Source: Hemileia vastatrix
Taxonomy: Eukaryota > Basidiomycota > Pucciniomycetes > Pucciniales > Zaghouaniaceae
Direction: 5' to 3'
Assembly: GCA_030280995.1 (NCBI GenBank)
Contig: JASXTE010000002.1
Span: 18,621,683-18,685,682, forward strand
DNA: 64,000 bases
Shown here: positions 46,473 to 56,234 of the stretch, piece after piece
How positions within the stretch are numbered: the stretch's first letter is position 1
How the letters are laid out: each line of letters opens with the position of its first letter
Notes under the pieces: model-generated
The model's database searches: none
What the model was told of the DNA's origin: nothing
Seen by the model: only the letters and a program-made list of their open reading frames with translations
Translations under genes and position numbers: made by a program

Positions 46473-47972
46473 TGTCAGCCTGTATATCTCCAGGACTGAG
46501 TAAAAAGTAACTATAAGTTATGTTAAACACATGAACTATACATGGGAATAATAAATGAGAGTACACAAATAGTATACATAAGTAAAATTATGATAATACA
46601 CAAAAAATGCCATTATAACACCTTATATACACGCATATATCCACCTTTTATAGGTCTTATGTACTTAATATTAAGTTGGAGTATGTTAGGGTAATCTTAA
46701 GAACCTTAAGTATAAGGCTACATAATTTTTAAGTACACTTAAAGCTGTTATATTCATTGTTTTATGCAAAAAACAAGAAATGCGCTTTATTTCACTTAAA
46801 AGTTGACTATATGCGCTATAAAATTGAGAATATCAAAATTGCGCTTTGACAGATCAATTGGGCTCATTTAGAACTATTGATTTGGCTATTTAAATGCATA
46901 AAAATAACACTTTTCAAATTTGGTGTTTTTTATGCCAGAAATGGCTTCTGTGTACTGGCCACATACTGCCTGCTTTTTTCCCGTGTGAATAGCTTCATTT
47001 TTAGCAAAGTTAGCTTTTTCACACTATAATTACCCCACATTCTACGCCCACTGTGGGGAAACACACTAAAATAGGCGACAGGCGCTTATTTAGTGTCCTA
47101 GCTTAATTAATAATGCATTGACCCTGTTTATATGCACTAATTTCATTAATGACCTCACTCTTGGCACTTTATTTCATCACCACGCTTAAATTCGCCTAAT
47201 TTTAGTCAAGGATTTACCCAAGCAAGAGCCTGCCAAGAACTGCATGTAGTTACCCCACATCTCACGCTCTTTTTTAAGTTTTTGGGTGGTTTCTCAGTCA
47301 ATTTTGGTTATTTTTGAATGGGAATTTCACGTAGTAAAATGTCAGGATTAGCCCCATTATTTCTACAGTCAATCCCCCTTATTATTAAGCTATTATTAAC
47401 CTTAAAAAGTCTCCTTTAGTCCTTAATATTATTGTTTTATACGCATATACTCTCTTTTTGTCTTTTTCTTTAATTTTGATGGATTTCCCTTATTATTTCA
47501 GGATTTTGGTGGTTATTACTCTTCTAATTATGTCATGGGTCACTGGGAATGTTGATGGGAATGTCTATTAGTTGTTTAGAGGCGTGATTAACTGTGTATT
47601 GGGTGGTACATCAAGGGAATCATTGGGGAGCTCAGTGTGTATAAAAGGAGGAGGTTTTTGGGTTGTATTTCTTCATTCTTTATCATTACAATTTACCCAA
47701 TATAACCAATCCAATTACAATACATATCAATTAGTACTTTTATAAGACTTTTGAATAGTATCTGAATTAAATAATCTATTTTTCTACCAACTACAAAGAT
47801 TGTAAGCCATATATAAGAATAGTGAGAATTATATTACTGAGACCTTTATATTTGATTATATTTTACAACTTAGTGGATTAAAACTACAGTATTCATATAG
47901 GACCATTAAAATCTTCTAGACAACTGACTATTCAAGCTAATTCACGTCCTTGCACTTGACCTTAGCCTGACA
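46473..47972 (+). repeat. 5' LTR of B2
   Basis: 1500 bp; TATA box at 47640. The differences from the 3' LTR that I found are near 47184, 47335, 47370, 47519 and 47630. Confidence 0.96.
47640..47648 (+). promoter_or_regulatory. TATA box of LTR B2 (5' copy)
   Basis: TATAAAAGG within GTGTGTATAAAAGGAGGAGG; identical at 55897-55905 in the 3' LTR. Transcription probably starts a few tens of bases downstream. Confidence 0.65.
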
Positions 47973-48641
47973 ATTGGGGACCTTTCCTCAAGAATTCTGT
48001 TATAATCCTGTAAGTGAAATTTTCAAAAGAAGGTGCACGTAAATAATATCCCTATAGAAATATTTGGATAATTACAACAGGTTGGGGTCACTTATATAGT
48101 GATTTCAGAAAAAGAAGCCCTGTTATATTATAAAATTGTGATATTGAATCAACAATTTTACCACTAATTTAACTTATAATTGTTATTAGTGGGTCTGTCA
48201 ATAGACCAATTAAATTTGAGATCTTTGCAGATAAAATTTTTACCACTAATTTAACATATAATTGTTCTTAGTGGGAGTCTGTCAATAGACCAATTAAATT
48301 TGTGATCTTTGCAGATAATAAACCAATTAAACTGATTAATTGTTTTCTTTTAACAGGACTCTTAATCTTTTCTTTTATTGGTTTGTAAGATTCATTAAAT
48401 ATTGAGAAAGAATCATACTGACAGTTGTTTTCTTTTGAATATAAAAACACGGCTACATATTGTAGACCAGTTAAATCAAGTGACCACATAAAAGCATATT
48501 TGACTTTTGGCACTTAAAATATTCACTTCATACCAATAAGTAAGCAATAAAATTGTCTTCAGTGGTATTGATAAATACTGATAAAACTCCTTTTTGAAGT
48601 TTTCATATCTAAACTTTCAATTCTTTAAATTCCACGTAAAA
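47973..48641 (+). other. Leader of B2 with primer-binding site and tandem repeat
   Basis: ATTGGGGACCTTTCC directly after the LTR is the candidate primer-binding site. 48156-48236 and 48237-48320 are two tandem copies of an about 82-bp unit. Each contains the inverted pair CCACTAA/TTAGTGG and the motif CTGTCAATAGACCAATTAAATT. An antisense open frame (48268-48513) is not supported by the related elements. Confidence 0.6.
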
Positions 48642-51600
48642 ATGTGTGACAACAATGACATTGTAAGTAATAAGGTAAAACCTTATAACTTAAGACCTAG
48701 AGCTGAAAGACCTGTTACAGGACATTCAAATGGAGGGCCAGGACTCTCCCATAATCAACAACACTCCGTCAATGTCTCTGGAGGAAAGGGAAAAGCTTTT
48801 AAAGCAGGTTTCAATAAAGATAACAAAAAATACTTTACAAGAACAAGTTCACTCCCTATCCACCCTACTGAACACCTTGACAATAAGAGTCAACAATATA
48901 GTGGACCAGATCAACAATCTGGAAAAGAGAGCAGCTCAAGGTTTCATAGAGGTCAACCAAGCTCTAGTGGACATAAAGACTCAACCACCAACAGTGGCAC
49001 CCAACAATTCCATAGCAACACCTGCAGCCCAAGAGGAGGACCAAAAAATTACTTTAAGCAAATGGAAATGGGATTGGTACGCCCAAAACTACAACAATCC
49101 TCAACAGCAGGGCTCCAGCAGTCACCCTTACAGGGGAAAGGCAAGGAGAGGCAGGGGAAGTGGGATAAGACCTTGGTAAGTCATCCAACTTCTTATGATC
49201 AATTATATCAACCTGAAAATAAGTTACTTATAGGTAATGAGATTGATAAGGAAATATTGGATATTATTGATAAGGATTTAAAGGATTATTCATTTGAACA
49301 GAATATGTTAAACTTGTCTTTACATGAGGACAATGTAAATAGTTTTATTGATCACCAGGAAAATACTATTAATATAAAAATGGAATCAAATGAATTAAAT
49401 CTTGACCCTGATAATGAGTCTTCTGAATTGGACACAGAAAAAATAGAATATTTTTTAAAAGAAAATCCAATGGAATCAAAGATAATAAGTAAATTATTAT
49501 TGAGAATTGAAAAATTGGAAGAGTTCTCAAAAGAGTCAAACATTAATACAGAAAATGTATTATTACAACTAACACAGTCATTGAGTACCACAGCCAATAA
49601 ATTAAAAATTATTGAAAATTCAAATAATGAATTGATCAATGAGAATAAAAGATTAAACTCTGAGATTAGAAATTTAGAAAGTAAATTAGAACACTCTCAG
49701 AATATTATGGCTACCATAGAGGGACGTGTAAAATTGTCTTTTTCAAATGTAAATGATACTTTAACTCATGTACCTGTAATAAAGGATAGGTTACAAAGAG
49801 TAGAAATTGAAGTAGCTAACATTTTGAAAAATACTGAAACAATAAAAGATAATACCTCTTATGTAAAAAGAGTACCAGTTTTTATGAAACACTCTGATGA
49901 TAAACCAATGATTGAACATGAACATAGTGTTATGGGCTCTGAGAATATAAAATCAGTAAAAGATGAAATAAATGATCATCTTTCTAAAGTAAGTGAATTA
50001 CTCAATATTCCTCAGGTTAGGGAAGCAAAAACTAGCCAAAAGAACTGGCCTAAGTTAGATCAGTACCCTTCTTTTGACGGGGATTCAAAATCTGATTGGC
50101 AACAATTCATACAAAGAATTGATAACTTAAAATTTTCATATAAATTACCTGATGAAGAAATTACTTCAAAGTTAATATCTTTATTTACAGATGTGGCCTT
50201 ATTATGGTTTGAATCTGTATTGAGTGAGGGAATTAATTACTCCTGGAATGAATGGAAGGCACTAATTGAAAGGCAATTTGGTGGCCCAAAATTTAGAATC
50301 ACTCAACAAAGACTGTATGAAAGGGCCAGATATAATCCAAATGCTGGAGATAAACCCATGGTCTTCTTAATGAATTTAATAAAAATCATGAAAGCTATGG
50401 ATCCAAAAATGGATTATGAAGAGTGGAAAGAAAAAATAATATACAAATTGCCTATATCAGTTAGAGACATTATTGTTGCTAGAACTGAAACTGTCAGAGA
50501 CACCTCTGGATTCATTAATATATGCAATGAGATATTATTAAACCACAAATATGAAACCAAGTATAGTAATTACAGACAAAGTGTTGACGTGGTAAAACCT
50601 ACTACAAGTAAGTTACCAGTGGAAAAGAAAAAACCTTCAGCTCCCCTTGTCCCTAAGAGACAAGAAAATAACACTTGTTACAAATGTAATGAACCTTGTG
50701 TTAAAGGTCACACGTGTAAGAAAAGAATAAATGTTATTGAAACCTCACAGAATTCTGAACCTAGTAATCATGAAGATGAGAATGTGGAATCCAGTGAGGA
50801 TTGCAAGAGTAACATATCTTACAGTGATGATGAAAATGAGATATTTGTATTAGAACAGGATATAATGTTCCTGAATGATGCTATACCTCATACAGACACA
50901 TCTTTAACTTCTATAGAGGAAGCTGAAATAATTAAAGATGTATCTCATGATACTTACAAAATAACACCTATCAGAGCACCTATTATCATATGTGGAAAAG
51001 AAATGAATGCCATTCTTGACACTGGGGCTGCAGGTAATGTAGTTTCACTTAATGCATTAATGAAACTTGATAGTAAGTACCAGGAAAAACTAGAACCTGT
51101 TCAGACAAAGAACTGGAGGGGTTTTGGTTCAGTATTAAATCCAATTGGCAAATACAAAACTGCTGTATTCTTTAAATATAATAATGGATATGTTAGAGCA
51201 GTTTGTGAATTTGTAGTAATGGATAATAATAATTGTAGTGATTGGTTTATTATTGGAAATGATTTATTGACAAAATTTGGCATTAAACTAGATACTGCAA
51301 ACAGTTGTTTCACCATAGGGGTGAATGGTAAAAGAAAATTCAAAACATGTTCTGAAAATTCAGTATATACCATTTCTCCTAGAGAAGAACAACTGCAAGG
51401 TGGAAGAACCACCAATGAAGTGGGTGAATTGGAAAATGAAATCCAAAAGGCCTCTTTCAGTCCTCAACTCTCAAAAATTGAACAAGAAGATATTTTGAGA
51501 TTGATTAAATCATGTCCTATGGCATTTGCTCATGGCTCAAATGAACTAGGATTGGTCAAAGACCATGAGATGAAAATCTCTTTAAGCTGTGATCTGGATA

Positions 51601-53432
51601 ATATTCCTGGCAGTTTAAAAAAGAAACCTTACCCAGCATCTCCTGCAAAAAGGAAAGATATTGAAGACAATATAAAATTGTTGTTGGAAATGGGTATTGT
51701 TGAAAAAGTGGACACAACACCTAAGTATTGTGTCATTTCACCAGTATTAATCTCTTATGAAAAAGATAAGGCAAGATTATGCGGTGATTATAGAGCTCTG
51801 AATACATATACAGTAGATGATATTTACCCTCTACCAAGGATAGCTTCTATCCATGCTACCTTACAAGGAGCAAAATATATTTCCTGTCTGGATGGGAACA
51901 AGGGTTACCACCAGATTCCTGTGGAAAGAAATTCTCAAAATTACTTATTAATAACCACACATATGGGTATATATAAGTATGTGAGAATGCCATTTGGCCC
52001 AAAGAATGCCCCTTCAGTCTTCCAAAAATTGATGGATAGTGTTTTTCATCAGGAAATGGTTGAAGGATGGTTATTGGTCTATATTGATGACATCATAGTG
52101 TTTTCAAAGACATATGATGAACATTTAAATCACCTGAAAAGAGTCTTTCAAAAAATGGATGAAATTAATATGACTATTGCATTAAAGAAATGTAAGTTTG
52201 GATTTCAATCCTTGAAAGTACTTGGACATGTTGTATCTGGATTACAAATTTGTGTTGACCAGAATAAAGTGGCAGCAATTAAAAACATTGGGATACCTAA
52301 AAATGTAAAAGAGGTTCAAAGTTTTTTGGGTATGTGTGGATATTATAGACAATATATTAAAAATTACCAATCCATTGCAGCCCCTTTAACAACATTAATC
52401 AGGAAGAATGAAGTTTTCATTTGGAATAATGAAAGACAACACGCCTTTAATAAATTAAAGGAATGTTTAATGTCAGCTCCAATATTAGGACTGCCAGATT
52501 TCACCCTACCTTTTATCTTGTACACTGATGCAAGTTTCATAGGTTTGGGTGCTGCTTTACAGCAGAAACAGATAATAAATGGAAAATTATCTGAAGTAGT
52601 TATCTGTTATATATCCAGAACCTTAAGAAAAACAGAATTAAGGTATGGTGCCACACAGCTAGAATGTTTAGCCGTGGTGTGGGCTTTGGAGAAACTTCAT
52701 TACTATCTGGAAGACCAGAAGTTTGAACTTATAACAGATTGCAGTGCAGTAAAATCATTACTAAACATGAAAACACCTAATAGGCACATGTTTAGATGGC
52801 AACTAGCTGTACAAGAGTACAGAGGAAGAATGACAATCACTCATAGAGCAGGAACATTGCATTCAAATGTGGATTTATTATCCAGAAGTCCTTTGCCAAA
52901 TGATGCTGACAACCCAGCTTATGTACCTGAAAATGAGGTTATACATATATTTGGGATTTATATAGTGGATTTAGAAGAAGAGTTTATGCAAACTATATTG
53001 GAAAATTATTCATCTGATAAAGATTTGTCTAAACTATCTACCATTCTTAATGATCCAACAAATGCCTCCATGAGTGCATTAATTAAAACCTTGCCTCCAA
53101 AGTATAAAAATGCGTTGGAAAAAGGTAAACTATCAATTGAAGATGGATATATATATTACAGGAAAAAGTTAAGCAATGTAATAGTAATACCACCTTCTAT
53201 GAAAGAGTTAATGTTGAGTACTTGTCATGATGACATCTTAGCTGGTCATTTTGACTTTAACAAAACATTAACCAGAGTTAAAAATACAGCCTGGTGGATA
53301 AACATGAAAGAGGATGTACAAAAATACATTGAAACATGTGACTCTTGTCAGAAATCTAAAAGATTAACTGGGAAGAGAGCTGGGTTGTTACAACAAATAG
53401 TGGGAAGAGAGCTGGGTTGTTACAACAAATAG
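48642..53432 (+). CDS. gag-pol: Gag-Pol polyprotein of B2 (gag, protease, RT, RNase H, integrase N-terminus)
   Basis: The first ATG of the frame gives MCDNNDIVSNKVKPYNLRPR; 1596 residues. Order: YNLRPR start; coiled coils (about 230-390); capsid-like block WPKLDQYPSFDGDSKSDWQQ (about 467) to IIVARTE; zinc knuckle CYKCNEPCVKGHTC (about 678); protease LDTGA (about 792); RT with VISPVLISYEKDKARLCGDY (about 1031) and YIDD (about 1147); RNase H with YTDASF (about 1293); integrase zinc domain (HDDILAGHF about 1529, CDSC about 1566). All motifs for catalysis are present. Gag and Pol are fused in one frame, so protein ratio control is not visible here. The frame ends early at GCYNK because of the duplication at 53369-53432. 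Residues about 30-180 overlap another conserved frame (48730-49179). Confidence 0.9.
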   Translation: MCDNNDIVSNKVKPYNLRPRAERPVTGHSNGGPGLSHNQQHSVNVSGGKGKAFKAGFNKDNKKYFTRTSSLPIHPTEHLDNKSQQYSGPDQQSGKESSSRFHRGQPSSSGHKDSTTNSGTQQFHSNTCSPRGGPKNYFKQMEMGLVRPKLQQSSTAGLQQSPLQGKGKERQGKWDKTLVSHPTSYDQLYQPENKLLIGNEIDKEILDIIDKDLKDYSFEQNMLNLSLHEDNVNSFIDHQENTINIKMESNELNLDPDNESSELDTEKIEYFLKENPMESKIISKLLLRIEKLEEFSKESNINTENVLLQLTQSLSTTANKLKIIENSNNELINENKRLNSEIRNLESKLEHSQNIMATIEGRVKLSFSNVNDTLTHVPVIKDRLQRVEIEVANILKNTETIKDNTSYVKRVPVFMKHSDDKPMIEHEHSVMGSENIKSVKDEINDHLSKVSELLNIPQVREAKTSQKNWPKLDQYPSFDGDSKSDWQQFIQRIDNLKFSYKLPDEEITSKLISLFTDVALLWFESVLSEGINYSWNEWKALIERQFGGPKFRITQQRLYERARYNPNAGDKPMVFLMNLIKIMKAMDPKMDYEEWKEKIIYKLPISVRDIIVARTETVRDTSGFINICNEILLNHKYETKYSNYRQSVDVVKPTTSKLPVEKKKPSAPLVPKRQENNTCYKCNEPCVKGHTCKKRINVIETSQNSEPSNHEDENVESSEDCKSNISYSDDENEIFVLEQDIMFLNDAIPHTDTSLTSIEEAEIIKDVSHDTYKITPIRAPIIICGKEMNAILDTGAAGNVVSLNALMKLDSKYQEKLEPVQTKNWRGFGSVLNPIGKYKTAVFFKYNNGYVRAVCEFVVMDNNNCSDWFIIGNDLLTKFGIKLDTANSCFTIGVNGKRKFKTCSENSVYTISPREEQLQGGRTTNEVGELENEIQKASFSPQLSKIEQEDILRLIKSCPMAFAHGSNELGLVKDHEMKISLSCDLDNIPGSLKKKPYPASPAKRKDIEDNIKLLLEMGIVEKVDTTPKYCVISPVLISYEKDKARLCGDYRALNTYTVDDIYPLPRIASIHATLQGAKYISCLDGNKGYHQIPVERNSQNYLLITTHMGIYKYVRMPFGPKNAPSVFQKLMDSVFHQEMVEGWLLVYIDDIIVFSKTYDEHLNHLKRVFQKMDEINMTIALKKCKFGFQSLKVLGHVVSGLQICVDQNKVAAIKNIGIPKNVKEVQSFLGMCGYYRQYIKNYQSIAAPLTTLIRKNEVFIWNNERQHAFNKLKECLMSAPILGLPDFTLPFILYTDASFIGLGAALQQKQIINGKLSEVVICYISRTLRKTELRYGATQLECLAVVWALEKLHYYLEDQKFELITDCSAVKSLLNMKTPNRHMFRWQLAVQEYRGRMTITHRAGTLHSNVDLLSRSPLPNDADNPAYVPENEVIHIFGIYIVDLEEEFMQTILENYSSDKDLSKLSTILNDPTNASMSALIKTLPPKYKNALEKGKLSIEDGYIYYRKKLSNVIVIPPSMKELMLSTCHDDILAGHFDFNKTLTRVKNTAWWINMKEDVQKYIETCDSCQKSKRLTGKRAGLLQQIVGRELGCYNK
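48730..49179 (+). CDS. Overlapping +1-frame ORF of B2: coiled coil with KWKWDW motif
   Basis: 149 residues from the ATG at 48730, wholly inside gag-pol but in another frame. It has a predicted coiled coil (LEEREKLLKQV, VHSLSTLLNTLTIRVNNIVD, INNLEKRAAQGFIEVNQAL), a Pro/Ala linker, then LSKWKWDWYAQNYNN and GSSSHPYRGKARRG, ending W-stop in TGGTAAGT. Elements A and C have the same domain order and motif (KWKWDW / KWQWDY, then HPYKG / HPYQG) in the frame holding the same relation to their capsid frame. This shows the frame is under selection. It may be a gag N-terminal segment reached by splicing or frameshift, or a separate protein. Confidence 0.65.
   Translation: MEGQDSPIINNTPSMSLEEREKLLKQVSIKITKNTLQEQVHSLSTLLNTLTIRVNNIVDQINNLEKRAAQGFIEVNQALVDIKTQPPTVAPNNSIATPAAQEEDQKITLSKWKWDWYAQNYNNPQQQGSSSHPYRGKARRGRGSGIRPW
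53369..53432 (+). repeat. 32-bp tandem duplication in the integrase region of B2
   Basis: 53369-53400 and 53401-53432 are identical 32-bp units (TGGGAAGAGAGCTGGG...). 32 is not a multiple of three, so the second copy throws the reading frame into a TAG at 53430-53432. Elements A and C have only one copy at this place. Confidence 0.97.
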
Positions 53433-54547
53433 AGCAGCCAAAAGCTCCATGGGAAATTATAAACATGGATTTTGTAACTGGCTTGCCATTAGCAGGAAAA
53501 GAAAGTTTCAATTCTTGCTGGGTAATAGTGGATAGATTAACAAAAATGTGTAAGTTTATCCCTACCCATAAAGAGGTATCTGCTAAAGACTTGGCGTTAC
53601 TATGGTGGACTCAAATGATGAATACTGCTGGGTTCCCCAAAGCCATAATCTCTGACAGAGATCCTAAATTTACTTCAGAGTTCTGGACATCTTTGATGGA
53701 AGTATCAGGTTGTCAATTAAAATTGTCTACAGCACACCATCCACAAACTGATGGGCTGGCTGAGAGGATGATACAAACTCTAGAAGACATGATCAGAAGA
53801 TATTGTGCCTTTGGATTAGAATACAAAGACAATGAGAAATTCACACATGACTGGGTAACATTAATTCCTGGCCTTGAATTTGCTTATAACAGCACAACTC
53901 ATTCTGTAACAGAGAAGAAACCATTTGAACTCTGGCTGGGATATGTACCAAATACCCCAGTAAATTTTTTAAATAAACTACCAAGGTTGGATATACACCC
54001 TGGCACTAAATCCTTTATTCATATGCAACAAATGTGTAGAAAGCATGCAGAAGAATGCATCCAAAAAGCATTTGAATATGAAAAGAAAAGGTGGGACAAA
54101 TCTCATAAAGAATTTGAATTTAAAAAGGGAGATGAAGTCCTCATATCAACACTACATTTTAACTTACAAGGAAATGTTAAATTAAAGGATCCCTTTGTAG
54201 GACCTTTTGTAGTAAATAAAATGGTTGGGAATAATGCAGTGGAAGTCATATTATATGCTCCATATGATAGGAAACATCCAGTTTTCCCTATCTCATTATT
54301 GAAACCTTACCATGCAAATGATCCTGACTTATTTCCAAAAAGAAGGGGAAGGCCTAAAAAGCAACCTGAAGAAATTGTGGAAAAAGCAGAGATTGAAAAA
54401 ATACTCAAGAAAAGAATCCTTACTAAAGAAAAAGGAACTGAGTATTTACTAAGATTTAAAGGGAAATCAAATGAATTTGATAAATGGATACCTGAAAAAG
54501 AAATTTCTAATTTATCCACCCTTCTTAAAAAATTTAAACAGAAATAA
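53433..54547 (+). pseudogene. pol: Integrase core and chromodomain of B2 (frame-shifted remainder)
   Basis: Directly after the duplication the frame reads EQPKAPWEIINMDFVTGLP (first catalytic Asp), IVDRLTKM, ISDRDPKFTSEFW (second Asp) and HHPQTDGLAERMIQTLED (catalytic Glu). Then come a GPFVVNKMVGNNAVEVILYA and PISLLKPYH block, a basic RRGRPKKQPEE stretch resembling an AT-hook, and a chromodomain (AEIEKILKKR, GTEYLLRFKGKSNEFDKWIP), ending at TAA 54545. Chromodomains target such elements to marked chromatin. It has no good start of its own, so it is lost from the product unless the ribosome shifts frame. Confidence 0.9.
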
Positions 54548-54729
54548 ATTTCTGTTAAGCCAGCTGAGGGGTTAAAAAACCAGTACTCATAATATTTTAT
54601 TATGTTTTATTTCTTTAAAGTTGAATCTTTAATGCTACAGATTTATTCTGAATACCTGAAAATTACAAATTAAATAAAATAAAATGTATAACTTATCATT
54701 TTTTTTATTGTTTTTTTTGGGTGGGCTAG

Positions 54730-56229
54730 TGTCAGCCTGTATATCTCCAGGACTGAGTAAAAAGTAACTATAAGTTATGTTAAACACATGAACTATACAT
54801 GGGAATAATAAATGAGAGTACACAAATAGTATACATAAGTAAAATTATGATAATACACAAAAAATGCCATTATAACACCTTATATACACGCATATATCCA
54901 CCTTTTATAGGTCTTATGTACTTAATATTAAGTTGGAGTATGTTAGGGTAATCTTAAGAACCTTAAGTATAAGGCTACATAATTTTTAAGTACACTTAAA
55001 GCTGTTATATTCATTGTTTTATGCAAAAAACAAGAAATGCGCTTTATTTCACTTAAAAGTTGACTATATGCGCTATAAAATTGAGAATATCAAAATTGCG
55101 CTTTGACAGATCAATTGGGCTCATTTAGAACTATTGATTTGGCTATTTAAATGCATAAAAATAACACTTTTCAAATTTGGTGTTTTTTATGCCAGAAATG
55201 GCTTCTGTGTACTGGCCACATACTGCCTGCTTTTTTCCCGTGTGAATAGCTTCATTTTTAGCAAAGTTAGCTTTTTCACACTATAATTACCCCACATTCT
55301 ACGCCCACTGTGGGGAAACACACTAAAATAGGCGACAGGCGCTTATTTAGTGTCCTAGCTTAATTAATAATGCATTGACCCTGTTTATATGCACTAATTT
55401 CATTAATGACCTCACTCTTGGCACTTTATTTCATCACCATGCTTAAATTCGCCTAATTTTAGTCAAGGATTTACCCAAGCAAGAGCCTGCCAAGAACTGC
55501 ATGTAGTTACCCCACATCTCACGCTCTTTTTTAAGTTTTTGGGTGGTTTCTCAGTCAATTTTGGTTATTTTTGAATGGGAATTTCACGTAGTATAATGTC
55601 AGGATTAGCCCCATTATTTCTACAGTAAATCCCCCTTATTATTAAGCTATTATTAACCTTAAAAAGTCTCCTTTAGTCCTTAATATTATTGTTTTATACG
55701 CATATACTCTCTTTTTGTCTTTTTCTTTAATTTTGATGGATTTCCCTTATTATTTCAGGATTTTGGTGGTTATTACTTTTCTAATTATGTCATGGGTCAC
55801 TGGGAATGTTGATGGGAATGTCTATTAGTTGTTTAGAGGCGTGATTAACTGTGTATTGGGTGGTACATCAAGGGAATCATTGGGGAACTCAGTGTGTATA
55901 AAAGGAGGAGGTTTTTGGGTTGTATTTCTTCATTCTTTATCATTACAATTTACCCAATATAACCAATCCAATTACAATACATATCAATTAGTACTTTTAT
56001 AAGACTTTTGAATAGTATCTGAATTAAATAATCTATTTTTCTACCAACTACAAAGATTGTAAGCCATATATAAGAATAGTGAGAATTATATTACTGAGAC
56101 CTTTATATTTGATTATATTTTACAACTTAGTGGATTAAAACTACAGTATTCATATAGGACCATTAAAATCTTCTAGACAACTGACTATTCAAGCTAATTC
56201 ACGTCCTTGCACTTGACCTTAGCCTGACA
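54730..56229 (+). repeat. 3' LTR of B2
   Basis: Follows a T-rich tract and purine tract (about 54700-54729, ...TTTTGGGTGGGCTAG). 1500 bp, nearly identical to the 5' LTR. Confidence 0.96.
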
Positions 56230-56234
56230 GTGAT

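Larger units (their letters stand above)
46473..56229 (+). mobile_element. Ty3/gypsy chromodomain retrotransposon B2, recent insertion
   Basis: LTRs of 1500 bp at 46473-47972 and 54730-56229, both TGTCAGCCTG...AGCCTGACA. They differ at only about five positions that I could find. Perfect target duplication GTGAT (46468-46472, 56230-56234). A single long open frame covers gag to integrase N-terminus, then is shifted by a 32-bp tandem duplication. It inserted into the H3 transposase gene. Confidence 0.97.

Noticed and set aside
48268..48513. Antisense 81-codon frame in the B2 leader
   Set aside because: It overlaps the tandem repeats and has no counterpart in the leaders of A or C.
49176..49233. 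Simple 58-bp intron joining the coiled-coil frame to gag-pol
   Set aside because: The splice sites look good, but the joined frame would meet TAA immediately, so it does not restore the reading frame; kept only as an open question in the findings.
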